64,000 nucleotides of DNA from Bacillota bacterium (GTDB lineage Bacteria > Bacillota > UBA5301 > JAMCQP01): the NCBI GenBank assembly GCA_023381695.1, contig JAMCQP010000072.1, forward strand, positions 38,272-102,271, in the 5' to 3' direction. Of this stretch, positions 7,999 to 16,772 are shown piece by piece (the first letter of the stretch is position 1; each line of letters opens with the position of its first letter). The position numbers and the translations under genes are program-made. The notes below the pieces were generated by a model. That model had not been told where the DNA came from. It did no database searches and worked only from the letters and a program-made list of their open reading frames with translations.

Positions 7999-10221
7999 CT
8001 ATCCTTTTTTGCCGGGCTGAAAGCGGAGAATGCGAGTGGAATTCAGGATGGCGAGGAGAGAAACGCCCACATCCGCAAAGACCGCCGTCCAGATGCCGGA
8101 GATCCCGGCCGCCCCGAGCACCATGAACAGGCCCTTGATTCCCAGCGCGAACCCGATGTTTTCCAGGACGATCCACCTTGTCCGGCGGGCGATGCGCACC
8201 GCCACCGGCAGCCTGGACAGGTGGTCGTCCATGATCACCACATCCGCCGCCTCGATGGCCGCGTCGGAGCCCAGGCCGCCCATGGCCACCCCCACATCCG
8301 CCCGGGTAAGCACCGGCGCATCGTTGATCCCGTCGCCGACGAAGGCCAGTCTTCCTCGGCGGGGAGCGGCGGCCAGCGTTTCCACCTTTGCCACCTTATC
8401 TCCCGGCAACAACCCGGCCCAGGCATTGTCCAGCCCCAACGCCCGCCGGACCTGCTCCGCCGCGGTGGCATCATCGCCGGTCAGCATTTCCAGCCGCTTG
8501 ATCCCCAGACCCCTCAATTGTTGCAACGCTGCGGCGGCGTCCGGCTTGATCTCGTCCGAAATGACGATGTACCCGTAGTAGACCCCGTCCGCCGCCACAT
8601 GAACCACGGTGCCCGGCACATTGCAAACCGCCTCGTCGTGAGCGATGCCTTCCTGGTGCATGAAACGGTCATTTCCGGCCAGGATCAGCCGCCCATCCCG
8701 GCGCCCTTTGACCCCATAACCCGGAACTTCCGCGTAGTCTTTGAGGGCGCCTGCCTCGGCGGGTCTATCGGCCGGTTGACCGTAGGCCGCCAGGATTGAC
8801 GCAGCGATGGGATGGGGCGAAGCGACTTCCACGCTGGCGGCGGTCTCCAGGACCTGCCCTTCCGCGAACCCATGGTGCGGGTGGATGGCGGTGACCCGGA
8901 AAGTCCCCTGGGTGAGGGTGCCGGTTTTGTCGAAGACCACCGTCTCCAGGCCGGCCAGCACATCCAGGAAGTTGGCCCCTTTGACCAGGATGCCCTGCCG
9001 CGAAGCCGCGCCGATCCCGCCGAAATACCCGAGCGGGACCGAAACGACCAGCGCGCAGGGGCAGGAGATCACCAGCAGGACCAGGGCGCGATAGAGCCAG
9101 ACGGAAAAGCTTGCCCCAGGAACCAGCAACGGCGGGAGGACGGCGATCCCCGCCGCCAGGACGACGACGCCGGGGGTGTAGTACCGGGAGAAAGAGGTAA
9201 TAATCCGTTCGGTCCGGGCTTTCCGGCCCGCGGCGTCTTCCACGAGTCTGAGGATGCGCGAGATTGCCGAGTCCGCCAAGGACTTTTCGACATGGACCGT
9301 GAGCAGGCCGGTGGTGCTGACCATCCCGGCCAGAACCTTGTCCCCCGGCGCCACTCGCCGGGGGACGGACTCGCCGGTAAGGGCGGAGGTGTCCACAAAG
9401 GATTCTCCCTCGACGATCGCCCCGTCAAGCGGGAGGCGATCCCCCGGTTGAACGATGATGCGCTCGCCGACCCGCACATCCTGTGGTTCAACGGTCAGGA
9501 CTTCATCGCCGCGCCTGACCCGGGCCTGATCGGGCCGGATGCTGACCAGCGCGGAGATGGAACGCCGCGACCTGCCGACGGCAAACTCCTGAAGCGCTTC
9601 CCCGATGGAATAGAAGAGCATGACGGCCACCGCCTCGGGAAGCTGGTGAATCGCAATCGCGCCAAGGGTGGCGATGGACATGAGCGAGTTTTCGTCAAAG
9701 ACGTTCCCGCGCAGGGTGTTGCGGGCAGCGGCGCGCAGCACGCCAGACCCCACCAGAAGATAAGCGGCGAGATAGATCACGTATTCCACGAACGACCACG
9801 GTCCGGCGCGATGGAGCCGGTCTTCGAAGAGCAGGACGAGCCACAAAAGAATCACCGCCAGGCCGATCCTGGCCAGGGAGGCGCGCTGTTCGCGGGCGAA
9901 CTCACGCAGGGAGCCCTTGCGTCGGGCGTGTAACGTCCCGGACCCCGACCCGGGCTCGGACCCGGATCCGGACCAGGACTCAGGCTCGTGCCCGGGTTTC
10001 GCGATGCTTCCTGGAGCCGCGACAACCTCCACCTCCGGCTCCACCGAAGCGATGATCGTCCGGGCTTTTTCCAGAAAGGCTGGATCAAGGACCACCGAAG
10101 AGGTGGCAAAGTTGACCCGGGAGTCCTCCAGCCCTTCGGAGGCTTGAAGAGCCTTCTCAATCTTGACGGCGCAGCTGGCGCAGTCCAGGCCTTCCAGCAG
10201 AAAACGCTCCGTGGCGGCCAT
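7999..10221 (-). CDS. heavy-metal P-type ATPase (Zn/Cd/Pb exporter)
   Basis: P1B-type ATPase of 740 residues that pumps heavy-metal ions out of the cell. The N-terminal metal-binding domain has LEGLDCASCAVKIE. After it comes a Ser/Gly/Pro-rich linker, then membrane helices, the actuator loop with TGES, and the helix motif SCPCALVVS. The phosphorylation site is DKTGTLTQG, with SPHPIA and GDGINDAPVL further on. The CPC motif with one CASC domain and the neighbouring CadC-like repressor point to Zn/Cd/Pb rather than copper (inference). ATG 10221 follows GGGGAGGT; the frame is open upstream but overlaps the repressor gene. It lies 52 bases after the repressor and is almost certainly expressed from the same promoter. 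Confidence 0.95.
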   Translation of the reverse strand: MAATERFLLEGLDCASCAVKIEKALQASEGLEDSRVNFATSSVVLDPAFLEKARTIIASVEPEVEVVAAPGSIAKPGHEPESWSGSGSEPGSGSGTLHARRKGSLREFAREQRASLARIGLAVILLWLVLLFEDRLHRAGPWSFVEYVIYLAAYLLVGSGVLRAAARNTLRGNVFDENSLMSIATLGAIAIHQLPEAVAVMLFYSIGEALQEFAVGRSRRSISALVSIRPDQARVRRGDEVLTVEPQDVRVGERIIVQPGDRLPLDGAIVEGESFVDTSALTGESVPRRVAPGDKVLAGMVSTTGLLTVHVEKSLADSAISRILRLVEDAAGRKARTERIITSFSRYYTPGVVVLAAGIAVLPPLLVPGASFSVWLYRALVLLVISCPCALVVSVPLGYFGGIGAASRQGILVKGANFLDVLAGLETVVFDKTGTLTQGTFRVTAIHPHHGFAEGQVLETAASVEVASPHPIAASILAAYGQPADRPAEAGALKDYAEVPGYGVKGRRDGRLILAGNDRFMHQEGIAHDEAVCNVPGTVVHVAADGVYYGYIVISDEIKPDAAAALQQLRGLGIKRLEMLTGDDATAAEQVRRALGLDNAWAGLLPGDKVAKVETLAAAPRRGRLAFVGDGINDAPVLTRADVGVAMGGLGSDAAIEAADVVIMDDHLSRLPVAVRIARRTRWIVLENIGFALGIKGLFMVLGAAGISGIWTAVFADVGVSLLAILNSTRILRFQPGKKG

Positions 10222-10273
10222 TTTCACGACCTCCCCTTTGCGGCCCATCTCCAGGGGCCTTGAAGCAGTGTCT

Positions 10274-10639
10274 TTAACGTTCTTCCTCGTAATGCGCCTG
10301 GGCCACCTTGATAAGTTCCACAATATGATCATCGGCCAGAGAATAGTAAACCATCTTCCCCTCGCGGCGGTACTTGACCAGGCGCATCATCTTGAGCAGC
10401 CGCAAGTGATGGGATATGGCCGGCAGGCTGAGCCCGAGGGCATCGGAAAGATCGCAGACGCAGAGTTCGTCGAGGGACAGCAGGTACAGGATCTTGGTGC
10501 GAACTTCATCGGCCAGGGCTCCGAAGAGCTCGGACAGGCCGGCTACCTCCACCAGCCTTTCCTTCAAAGGGGTTACCTTTTCCGAGTGAGGGCTATAACA
10601 TCCGCACACGTCCCGGGACCGGTTCTCGTGATTGTTCAA
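10274..10639 (-). CDS. ArsR/CadC-type metal-sensing repressor
   Basis: Winged-helix repressor of 121 residues that releases DNA when it binds heavy metals. It has the alpha-3 metal box ELCVCDLSDAL, the recognition helix SLPAISHHLRLLKMMRLV and the wing YRREGKMVYYSL. A second Cys pair near the N-terminus (RDVCGCYSP) matches the extra N-terminal ligands used by CadC for Cd/Pb. It is the first gene of the operon, followed by the P-type ATPase, the standard arrangement for autoregulated metal resistance. A perfect-consensus promoter lies about 55 bases upstream. Confidence 0.93.
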   Translation of the reverse strand: MNNHENRSRDVCGCYSPHSEKVTPLKERLVEVAGLSELFGALADEVRTKILYLLSLDELCVCDLSDALGLSLPAISHHLRLLKMMRLVKYRREGKMVYYSLADDHIVELIKVAQAHYEEER

Positions 10640-10672
10640 GACCAGGCGCCCCTTTCCATGATCGGATTAACG

Positions 10673-10690
10673 ATTAAGCAACCGTTTAAT
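10673..10690. promoter_or_regulatory. imperfect palindrome, likely ArsR-type operator
   Basis: ATTAA (10673-10677) and TTAAT (10686-10690) in inverted orientation flank AT/GC-mixed bases directly downstream of the -10 box of the repressor promoter, where an ArsR-family repressor would be expected to bind. The symmetry is short. Confidence 0.4.
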
Positions 10691-10693
10691 TGT

Positions 10694-10722
10694 ATTATAT
10701 GCGTTATGGGTTTTGTTGTCAA
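10694..10722 (-). promoter_or_regulatory. consensus sigma-A promoter of the metal operon
   Basis: Minus-strand TTGACA (10722-10717), a 17-base spacer and TATAAT (10699-10694): both hexamers and the spacing are ideal. It drives the ArsR/CadC gene at 10639 and the ATPase behind it. Such a strong promoter fits control by repression. Confidence 0.85.
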
Positions 10723-10897
10723 TCCGAGTCCCAAGACGAAAACTCAAATTATAAACCCTGATCAGGTTGAAAGATTCCTTAGGAGAATTTCCCCAAAAAG
10801 TGACGCAAGTCATTTATCGGGTTTCCCTATAGTTTTGCTGTCCCAGGTATGGAAAAATGTTAGTGGAGAAAAGTCTGTTCAGGAAAGGAAGGTTGCA

Positions 10898-11620
10898 ATG
10901 CGAGTTGATGTTGAGGCATGTATTGGTTGCGGGGAATGCATTCCTTATTGCCCCATGAACGCTCTGGCTGTCAAAGACGAGCACTGCATGGTGGACGAAA
11001 AAGAATGTGTGGAATGCAACATCTGTTACTATTCCGGCGTCTGTCCGGTGGAAGCCCTGCAGAAAGAAGATCTGACCTGGCCCAGAGAGGTGAGATCAGT
11101 CTTCAGTGATCCCTTACAGTCACACAGCACCACCGGGGTGCCGGGCCGTGGCACCGAAGAAATGAAAACAAATGATGTCACCGGTCGCTTTCGGGCAGGA
11201 TATGCCGGTATTGCCGTGGAATTGGGCCGCCCCGGTACCGGCACCCGCTTCCGCGATGTGGAGAAGGTTGCCATGGCGGTGGCGACTCTCGGCGTTAAGT
11301 TTGAAGACAAAAACCCGGTTACCAGCCTGATGACGGACAGGGCCACCGGCAAAATTCGGGATGATGTCCTTGAAGAAAAAGCGCTTTCCGCCATCGTGGA
11401 GTTTGATGCTCCGCTGGAGATGGTTCCGGAAGTTTTGAAAGTGCTCCGGGACGTGTCCTCCAAGATTGATACGGTCTTCAGCCTTGACCTGGCATGCTGG
11501 GTCAACGAGGAAAACAAGGTCAAAGCCATGGAACTGGCAATGGCGGCGGGCTACGAATGTAGCGGCAACGGAAAGACCAATGCCGGGCTAGGCCGCCCGC
11601 TGGCTAATCTGGGAAAGTAG
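10898..11620 (+). CDS. 2[4Fe-4S] ferredoxin-domain protein, conserved C-terminal part unknown
   Basis: 240 residues from ATG 10898 (AGGAAAGGAAGG upstream; the open frame before it is non-coding). Residues 1-60 hold two iron-sulfur motifs: CIGCGECIPYCP and CVECNICYYSGVCP, so it probably carries two 4Fe-4S clusters and passes electrons. The remaining ~150 residues (GRFRAGYAGIAVELGR, then FRDVEKVAMAVATLG and EFDAPLEMVPEVLKVL) form an alpha/beta region I do not recognise. It is followed 18 bases later by another unrecognised Cys-rich gene and then a zinc dehydrogenase, so a redox step in the catabolic pathway is likely, but the reaction is unknown. Confidence 0.8.
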   Translation: MRVDVEACIGCGECIPYCPMNALAVKDEHCMVDEKECVECNICYYSGVCPVEALQKEDLTWPREVRSVFSDPLQSHSTTGVPGRGTEEMKTNDVTGRFRAGYAGIAVELGRPGTGTRFRDVEKVAMAVATLGVKFEDKNPVTSLMTDRATGKIRDDVLEEKALSAIVEFDAPLEMVPEVLKVLRDVSSKIDTVFSLDLACWVNEENKVKAMELAMAAGYECSGNGKTNAGLGRPLANLGK

Positions 11621-11638
11621 GAAAGGTGGTATTATTCG

Positions 11639-12277
11639 GTGACACACACGCTGCATCGGGCTGGTACCGTGGAAAGTCTCGAGCGTGATTACGTGGTGTT
11701 TGCCATGGCGGCTCAGGGTGTAAACCGGGATGGCGCTGCGGAAAAACTGCGCAAGTTCCTGGAAACTGTCCTCAAATACAACCCGGTCAACTTCGGGGAC
11801 ATGAAAACCGGGAACGCAATTTCGGTGGGTCAGGAAAAGGTCCTGGAAGGCATCCGTGACAATTCCATCGTGCATGGGGTCTTTACTGACGCCGATACGG
11901 TGGCGCGATTGTTGAACGAACTCAAAGAGGCTGCCCTGGGAATGTCGGTTGTGGTGACGGGCCTTCTTGATCATGCGGACAAATGCTGCCGGGAGGCAGG
12001 ACTTCAACGGCATACCGTCGAGTGTTCACTCGGAATCTGGGGCAGGACGGATTTGCTGCCGGAGCGGGAGAACCTTGAAATAAGCACCATGTGCGGTCAT
12101 GGCATGGTCAGCTTCAAGCTGGTCGATCACCTGGTGGAAAAAGTGCAAAAAGGGAGAATGACGCCAAAGGCGGCCGCCCGGGAATTGGCCTCAAACTGTC
12201 ACTGTGGGGTGGTTAACCCGGAAAGGGCGGCGGAACTGCTGGAAAAAATGGCCCGGACTAGAGTGGGGGCGGAATAG
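11639..12277 (+). CDS. Cys-rich conserved protein of unknown function
   Basis: 212 residues from GTG 11639. I do not recognise the family. It is soluble, mostly helical, with Cys/His pairs spaced through the second half: DKCCREAG, HTVECSLG, TMCGHGM and SNCHCGVVNPERAAELL. These look like metal or cluster ligands, and the last motif is the most distinctive. It sits between the ferredoxin-like gene and the alcohol dehydrogenase, ending one base before the latter starts, so all three are co-translated. The pairing suggests that this protein and the ferredoxin-like protein form one redox enzyme (inference). Confidence 0.75.
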   Translation: MTHTLHRAGTVESLERDYVVFAMAAQGVNRDGAAEKLRKFLETVLKYNPVNFGDMKTGNAISVGQEKVLEGIRDNSIVHGVFTDADTVARLLNELKEAALGMSVVVTGLLDHADKCCREAGLQRHTVECSLGIWGRTDLLPERENLEISTMCGHGMVSFKLVDHLVEKVQKGRMTPKAAARELASNCHCGVVNPERAAELLEKMARTRVGAE

Positions 12278-12278
12278 G

Positions 12279-13352
12279 ATGGCCAAACAGGTTTCCATGG
12301 TTCTGGAGGAACCCCGGAAGATGCTTCTTCGGGAGTTTCCCATCCCGGAAATTGGGCCGGCGGAATTCCTGTTCAAGGTGGAAATGGTGGGCATCTGCGG
12401 GGGCGATCCGATTGAATACGAAGGGCGCAACCGCAAGACCCATTATCCACTTATCCTCGGACATGAGGTGGTGGGCTCCATCGCTGACATAGGCGAGGAG
12501 GCGTCCAAGTTTTACAAGGTGAACAAAAACGACAGGGTAACAGTCGAACCGTATATTGTGTGCGGAAAGTGCTATTACTGCCTGAACGGGCTGTACCAGT
12601 TCTGCCAGAACTCCAGGGTGTATGGCGTGAACATTTCTTGCAGTGAACCGCCCTACCTGTGGGGCGCATATGGAGAATACATGTATGGGTCCCCCGGAGC
12701 CCGGGTTCACAGGATTGACGCGAGGGTGCCCGCTGAGGCGGCGTGCATGTCATCGGTGCTGGGCAATGGCGTGCGCTGGGTGCGCCGGTTGGGCCAGGTT
12801 CGTTTCGGAGAGTCGGTGGTGATCATTGGCCCAGGTGCTCAGGGGCTTGCTACGATCATTGCCGCCAAGGAGGCCGGCGCTGGTCCCATTATTGTCGTTG
12901 GCAGAAGCAAGTATCAACCGAAGTGGGACCTGGCCAAAGAGTACGGGGCTGATTATCTCGTTAACACTACCGCCACCGATTCGATTGAGGCTGTAAGAGA
13001 GATTACCGGTGGCGAGATGGCCGATGTCGTAATTGAGACGACGGGGGCCGGCCCCATGATGGAACTGAGCCTGGAACTGGCAAGACCGGCGGGCCGCGTC
13101 GTCCTGATCGGCACGTGCGGCTTTGCCCGGAGCCAATTGACCACGGACCTGATTGTCTTTAAAGAGCTTCAGGTTATGGGCGGGCTGGGGCAGTCCTGGG
13201 ATACAGAGGCGGCTGTAAAAATTATCAACTCGCGCAAATACGCAGTCGAGAAGATGGTCACCCAGGTTTACCCGTTAGAACAGGCCGATGAAGCGATGCG
13301 TTTTTACATGAACAGCGGTGGCACGACCGTCAGGGTAGCAATCCGTCCTTAG
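12279..13352 (+). CDS. zinc-dependent alcohol dehydrogenase family protein
   Basis: Medium-chain NAD(P)-dependent dehydrogenase of 357 residues. It has the catalytic zinc Cys in GICGGDP (family norm CGTD/CGSD, here Gly-Asp), the second ligand in GHEVVG, and the structural-zinc loop CGKCYYCLNGLYQFC. The nucleotide fold carries VVIIGPGAQGLATIIAA. ATG 12279 lies one base after the previous stop. The substrate is not evident; in this cluster it may oxidise a hydroxy or ureido intermediate, as ureidoglycolate dehydrogenase does in allantoin breakdown, although that enzyme belongs to another family. A short spacer then separates it from the transporter genes. Confidence 0.9.
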   Translation: MAKQVSMVLEEPRKMLLREFPIPEIGPAEFLFKVEMVGICGGDPIEYEGRNRKTHYPLILGHEVVGSIADIGEEASKFYKVNKNDRVTVEPYIVCGKCYYCLNGLYQFCQNSRVYGVNISCSEPPYLWGAYGEYMYGSPGARVHRIDARVPAEAACMSSVLGNGVRWVRRLGQVRFGESVVIIGPGAQGLATIIAAKEAGAGPIIVVGRSKYQPKWDLAKEYGADYLVNTTATDSIEAVREITGGEMADVVIETTGAGPMMELSLELARPAGRVVLIGTCGFARSQLTTDLIVFKELQVMGGLGQSWDTEAAVKIINSRKYAVEKMVTQVYPLEQADEAMRFYMNSGGTTVRVAIRP

Positions 13353-13426
13353 ATTGGTACCCTCTCTTTTTTGGTTCAATTTGGGGAAGGGGCAGGGCTG
13401 GTTATCATCTAAGAGGAGGGAAGCTA

Positions 13427-14038
13427 ATGGTCGAGCAAGGTTCCGTGCCTGAGAAAAAGAAGGGGTTCACGGTCAGTGAAATAGTAGTCATGGCTGTTAT
13501 CGGTATTGTCTTTGGAGTCGGGGGAACCCCCATGGTGTTTGTTGGCAGGTTCTTCATGACCGCTCTTGGCGCTTACGGGTGGATGGGTTTTGCCGCTATC
13601 CTGGGGTGGTTCTACCTGGCAGGAGTCCTGAGCGGTTATATCGTCCGCAAACCCGGCGCAGCGATTATTGGAGAGGTGATCAGCGGGGTGGCCCAGGTCC
13701 TGTCCGGAAACCCGAATGGGGTAATCGTGCTGGTAACCACGTTCCTGCAGGGACTTGGAGCTGATGTAGCCTTCGCGCTCGGCGGGTATCGCAAATGGAC
13801 GCCAGCCATGGTTATGCTTGCTGGCGGTCTCAGCTCGATATTGGGAACCTGGATTGACGCTTACTTCTTCGGTATGCTGGAAATCGGCTTCTGGTTTAAC
13901 ATTGTGGCCTGGGTTATCCGGATGATCAGCGGAGCCGTTTTCGGGATTGTGGGCATGATGATCTTCAACGCTGTGGCACGCGCGGGCGTTCTTCGCGGCA
14001 CTGCCCTGGATAAAGAAGTTAGAGGACTGGCCAAATAA
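13427..14038 (+). CDS. ECF transporter substrate-binding (S) component, YkoE-like (first copy)
   Basis: Membrane protein of 203 residues that binds the substrate of an energy-coupling-factor importer. It has about five or six hydrophobic segments and the YkoE features SGYIVRKPGAAIIGEVISG and GVIVLVTTFLQGLGADVAFA. YkoE-type S components are linked to hydroxymethylpyrimidine/thiamine-related uptake; here the neighbours suggest a pyrimidine or other cyclic ureide instead (inference). ATG 13427 follows AGAGGAGGG. The ATPase and T-component genes follow directly, and a paralogous set lies at 20081-23273. No thiamine riboswitch was seen upstream. Confidence 0.87.
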   Translation: MVEQGSVPEKKKGFTVSEIVVMAVIGIVFGVGGTPMVFVGRFFMTALGAYGWMGFAAILGWFYLAGVLSGYIVRKPGAAIIGEVISGVAQVLSGNPNGVIVLVTTFLQGLGADVAFALGGYRKWTPAMVMLAGGLSSILGTWIDAYFFGMLEIGFWFNIVAWVIRMISGAVFGIVGMMIFNAVARAGVLRGTALDKEVRGLAK

Positions 14039-14121
14039 TAAGATGGCCATTCCCTTCCCCCTCCCCTTTTTCTTTACCAATGTTTGCGAACTTACTTGGA
14101 ATCAGCAAGGAGCTGAGGTGC

Positions 14122-15903
14122 GTGTCTGAAAACGGGCCCGTCAAAGGGTTGGAACCCGACGATATTATTCAAATCAAAGATGTGACGTTTACGTACCTGG
14201 GAGAAAAGAAGCCGGCACTCAAAAATGCCAATTTGACCATAAAACAGGGGGATTTTGTCCTGATTCTCGGGCCGAGCAGCGCCGGGAAAAGCAGCCTGCT
14301 TAACCTTTTGAACGGATCCGTACCGAACATTTTTGAAGGCAAGATGGACGGGGACGTCATTGTTGATGGCATGAACACCAGGGAACACGATGTCAGCGAA
14401 TTGGCCACCTCCGTTGGTCTGGTGTTTCAGGACCCTGAATCGCAGCTGGTCAATATATTCATAAAAGACGAGGTATACTTTGGTCCAGAGAACCTGCTCA
14501 TGCCGATCGAGGAGATCAGGGAAAACGCCCTGCAGGCTATGCGCATGGTAGGGTTGGATCATCTTATGGAACGGGAAGTATTCCAGTTGTCGGGAGGGCA
14601 AAAGCAGAAAGTGGCCCTGGCGTCGGTGCTGTCCTCGCGTCCCAAAGTCATAGCCCTGGACCAGCCGACAGCCAACCTGGATCCGAAGAGTAAAGTAGAG
14701 GTCTTCCAAATCCTCGCCAGGCTCAACCGGGAACTGGGGGTAACGGTGGTTGTGGTCGAACATGATGTGGACGACCTGGCTGGCCTCATCAATAAGGTTG
14801 TGGTTATGCAGGATGGCGCCATTCTGGCCTCGGGAACCCCACGGGAGGTTTTTGGCAAGAATTTCCAGGATTTTTCCGAGGAACTGGGTCTGTGGGTGCC
14901 GCAGATCTCAGAAGTGGCCCAGAAAATCGGGCATATTGTCAAGTTTAAGGAACTTCCCCTTGTGGTTGACGAAGCCGTGGAGCCAATCAGGAAAGCCATC
15001 GGGAAGGCTGCCACCGGGGGATATTCCCGGCAGGCCGGGAAACGTGCGGACCGGGGGACTGAAGCGGGCTCCACTCCACCTCTGGTTGAGGTTCACAACC
15101 TCACTTTTACCTATGCAATTAATGGCGTTCAGGCTTTGCAGGATGTTAACCTGAAAGTTGCTCCGGGGGAATTCCTGGCGATCGTCGGCAGGAACGGATC
15201 GGGTAAATCCACCCTTGCCAAGACACTGATGAAAATTAACCCGGTTGACCGCGGAAAGGTATTCATCAAAGGGAAGGACATCAACGACCTGAGCCTGTTT
15301 GAAACTTCCAAGACCATTGGTTATGTGTTCCAGAACCCCGACCACCAATTTGTGGCGGATACAGTTTTTGACGAGGTTGCGTACAGCCTCCGGGTGCGAG
15401 GCATCGCTGAAGCCGAAGTCCAGGAGAGGGTCAATGAAGTCCTGGACCTGTTCAACCTGACTGAATATGTCAGTCTGTCCCCATTTGCCCTCAGTATGGG
15501 CCAGCGCCGGCTTCTCAGCGTGGCCACCATGCTGGTGGTGGACCAGGACGTGATCATCCTTGATGAGCCCACCATAGGCCAGGATCAGGCCAGTTCCAAT
15601 CTCTTGATGGGTTACCTGGACAGGCTTAACCGTCAGGGGAAATCGATGATCATCATTACTCACGATATGAGGCTGATGTCACAATGGGTTGAGCGCGTTG
15701 TGGTGATGTCTGATTCACACCTCCTGTTTGACGGCCAGATCACAGACGTGTTCATGGATCCCGACCTGCTTGACAAAGCATCGCTTCTGCCTCCACCCCT
15801 GGTAGTCCTGATGCAGAAGCTCAGGGAAACCAACCCGCAACTGCCTGCCATGGTGCTGACCATGGAACAGTTCGAATCCCTGCTGCGGCCTGAGAGTTGC
15901 TAG
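14122..15903 (+). CDS. ECF transporter double ATPase, YkoD-like (first copy)
   Basis: Cytoplasmic energy-coupling ATPase with two nucleotide-binding domains in one chain (about 593 residues). N-terminal half: Walker A GPSSAGKSS, signature LSGGQKQKVALA, Walker B region VIALDQPTANLDP, in which the catalytic Glu is Gln. C-terminal half: GRNGSGKST, signature LSMGQRRLLSV, VIILDEPTIGQD with Glu intact. A Gly/Arg-rich linker near residue 305 joins them. GTG 14122 is chosen because AAGGAG lies nine bases upstream; ATG 14080 has no ribosome site. One of the two ATP sites is therefore probably weakened, a feature shared with the second copy. Confidence 0.9.
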   Translation: MSENGPVKGLEPDDIIQIKDVTFTYLGEKKPALKNANLTIKQGDFVLILGPSSAGKSSLLNLLNGSVPNIFEGKMDGDVIVDGMNTREHDVSELATSVGLVFQDPESQLVNIFIKDEVYFGPENLLMPIEEIRENALQAMRMVGLDHLMEREVFQLSGGQKQKVALASVLSSRPKVIALDQPTANLDPKSKVEVFQILARLNRELGVTVVVVEHDVDDLAGLINKVVVMQDGAILASGTPREVFGKNFQDFSEELGLWVPQISEVAQKIGHIVKFKELPLVVDEAVEPIRKAIGKAATGGYSRQAGKRADRGTEAGSTPPLVEVHNLTFTYAINGVQALQDVNLKVAPGEFLAIVGRNGSGKSTLAKTLMKINPVDRGKVFIKGKDINDLSLFETSKTIGYVFQNPDHQFVADTVFDEVAYSLRVRGIAEAEVQERVNEVLDLFNLTEYVSLSPFALSMGQRRLLSVATMLVVDQDVIILDEPTIGQDQASSNLLMGYLDRLNRQGKSMIIITHDMRLMSQWVERVVVMSDSHLLFDGQITDVFMDPDLLDKASLLPPPLVVLMQKLRETNPQLPAMVLTMEQFESLLRPESC

Positions 15904-15919
15904 AAAAGGAGGAAAACCC

Positions 15920-16726
15920 ATGGAATTAGTTTTTCAATTCCGGAAGAAGGATTCTTTCATTCACAGGCTGGACCCCGTGACCAAAACCATCTTCCTTTTT
16001 GCCATGTCATTTCTGGCCTTTGGAAGTTTTAAGACCTGGCCGCAGCTGGTTCTCCTCGTGCTCTGTCTGGTGATTGCCATTGGCCTGGCCCGCCTGTCCC
16101 CCGGGGAGATCTGGAGGGGCACCAAATGGCTGGGGCTGGCCTGCATCTTCTTTTTCGTGGTGCAGACTTACATGCTGAAAGTGCCAGGTCAGATAGCGTT
16201 GTTTAGCCTGGGCCACAAGGTGATTTACCTGGAAACGGTGGACTATACCACGGCGGTGTCGTTGCGCATCTACACCATCTTTCTGGTATCATTCATCTTC
16301 ATCCGGACCACCCATCCTCGCGATCTGGCCGTCGGTTTTGTGCAGATATTGAACATTCCCTATAAAGTCCCGTATGCGTTTTTCCTGGCGCTCCGGATTA
16401 TCCCCATGATTGAGGAGGAAGCCCGCTGCATTAACGAGGCCCACAAGGTAAGGGGGTACGGTGAGAAGACGGGGTTCAAGGACCGGCTTGAAAATATCAA
16501 ACGGTTTACGGTCCCTCTGCTGGTCCGGAGTCTGAGGGATGCTTCCATCACAACCCACTCCATGGAGAGCCGGGGGTTTGGGGCGCATCCAAGGCGAAAC
16601 TACGTGGAGCAGGTACGGATGACCACAACCGGGAAAGTAATATCAGCAATTTGTGTGCTCGCCGTGATTGTCTGGTACGTGCTGATTTTCACGGGGGTAA
16701 TACCGTTCCGCTATTCAGTCCAGTAG
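15920..16726 (+). CDS. ECF transporter transmembrane (T) component (first copy)
   Basis: Membrane scaffold of 268 residues that couples the ATPase to the S component. Hydrophobic N-terminal half, then the cytoplasmic coupling region with two Ala-Arg-Gly-type motifs, HKVRGYGEK near residue 178 and ESRGFGAHP near 218, typical of EcfT/YkoC. ATG 15920 follows AAAAGGAGG and starts 16 bases after the ATPase gene ends. It completes an S-A-T importer unit at 13427-16726. Confidence 0.9.
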   Translation: MELVFQFRKKDSFIHRLDPVTKTIFLFAMSFLAFGSFKTWPQLVLLVLCLVIAIGLARLSPGEIWRGTKWLGLACIFFFVVQTYMLKVPGQIALFSLGHKVIYLETVDYTTAVSLRIYTIFLVSFIFIRTTHPRDLAVGFVQILNIPYKVPYAFFLALRIIPMIEEEARCINEAHKVRGYGEKTGFKDRLENIKRFTVPLLVRSLRDASITTHSMESRGFGAHPRRNYVEQVRMTTTGKVISAICVLAVIVWYVLIFTGVIPFRYSVQ

Positions 16727-16772
16727 TATTTCCCGAAATTGTTTTGGGGAACAGGCTTAAGGAGGTAGCGCC

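Noticed and set aside
8812..9933. 373-codon plus-strand reading over the P-type ATPase gene
   Set aside because: Antisense shadow of a highly conserved gene; Arg/Gly/Asp-rich composition with no family features.
10163..10897. Long N-terminal extension of the ferredoxin-like protein
   Set aside because: The open frame crosses the divergent metal-operon promoter and the repressor gene; composition is non-coding and a ribosome site lies directly before ATG 10898.
13353..13426. Thiamine riboswitch before the first YkoE-like gene
   Set aside because: The 74-base gap is too short and has none of the conserved TPP-aptamer segments; the same holds for 19935-20080.
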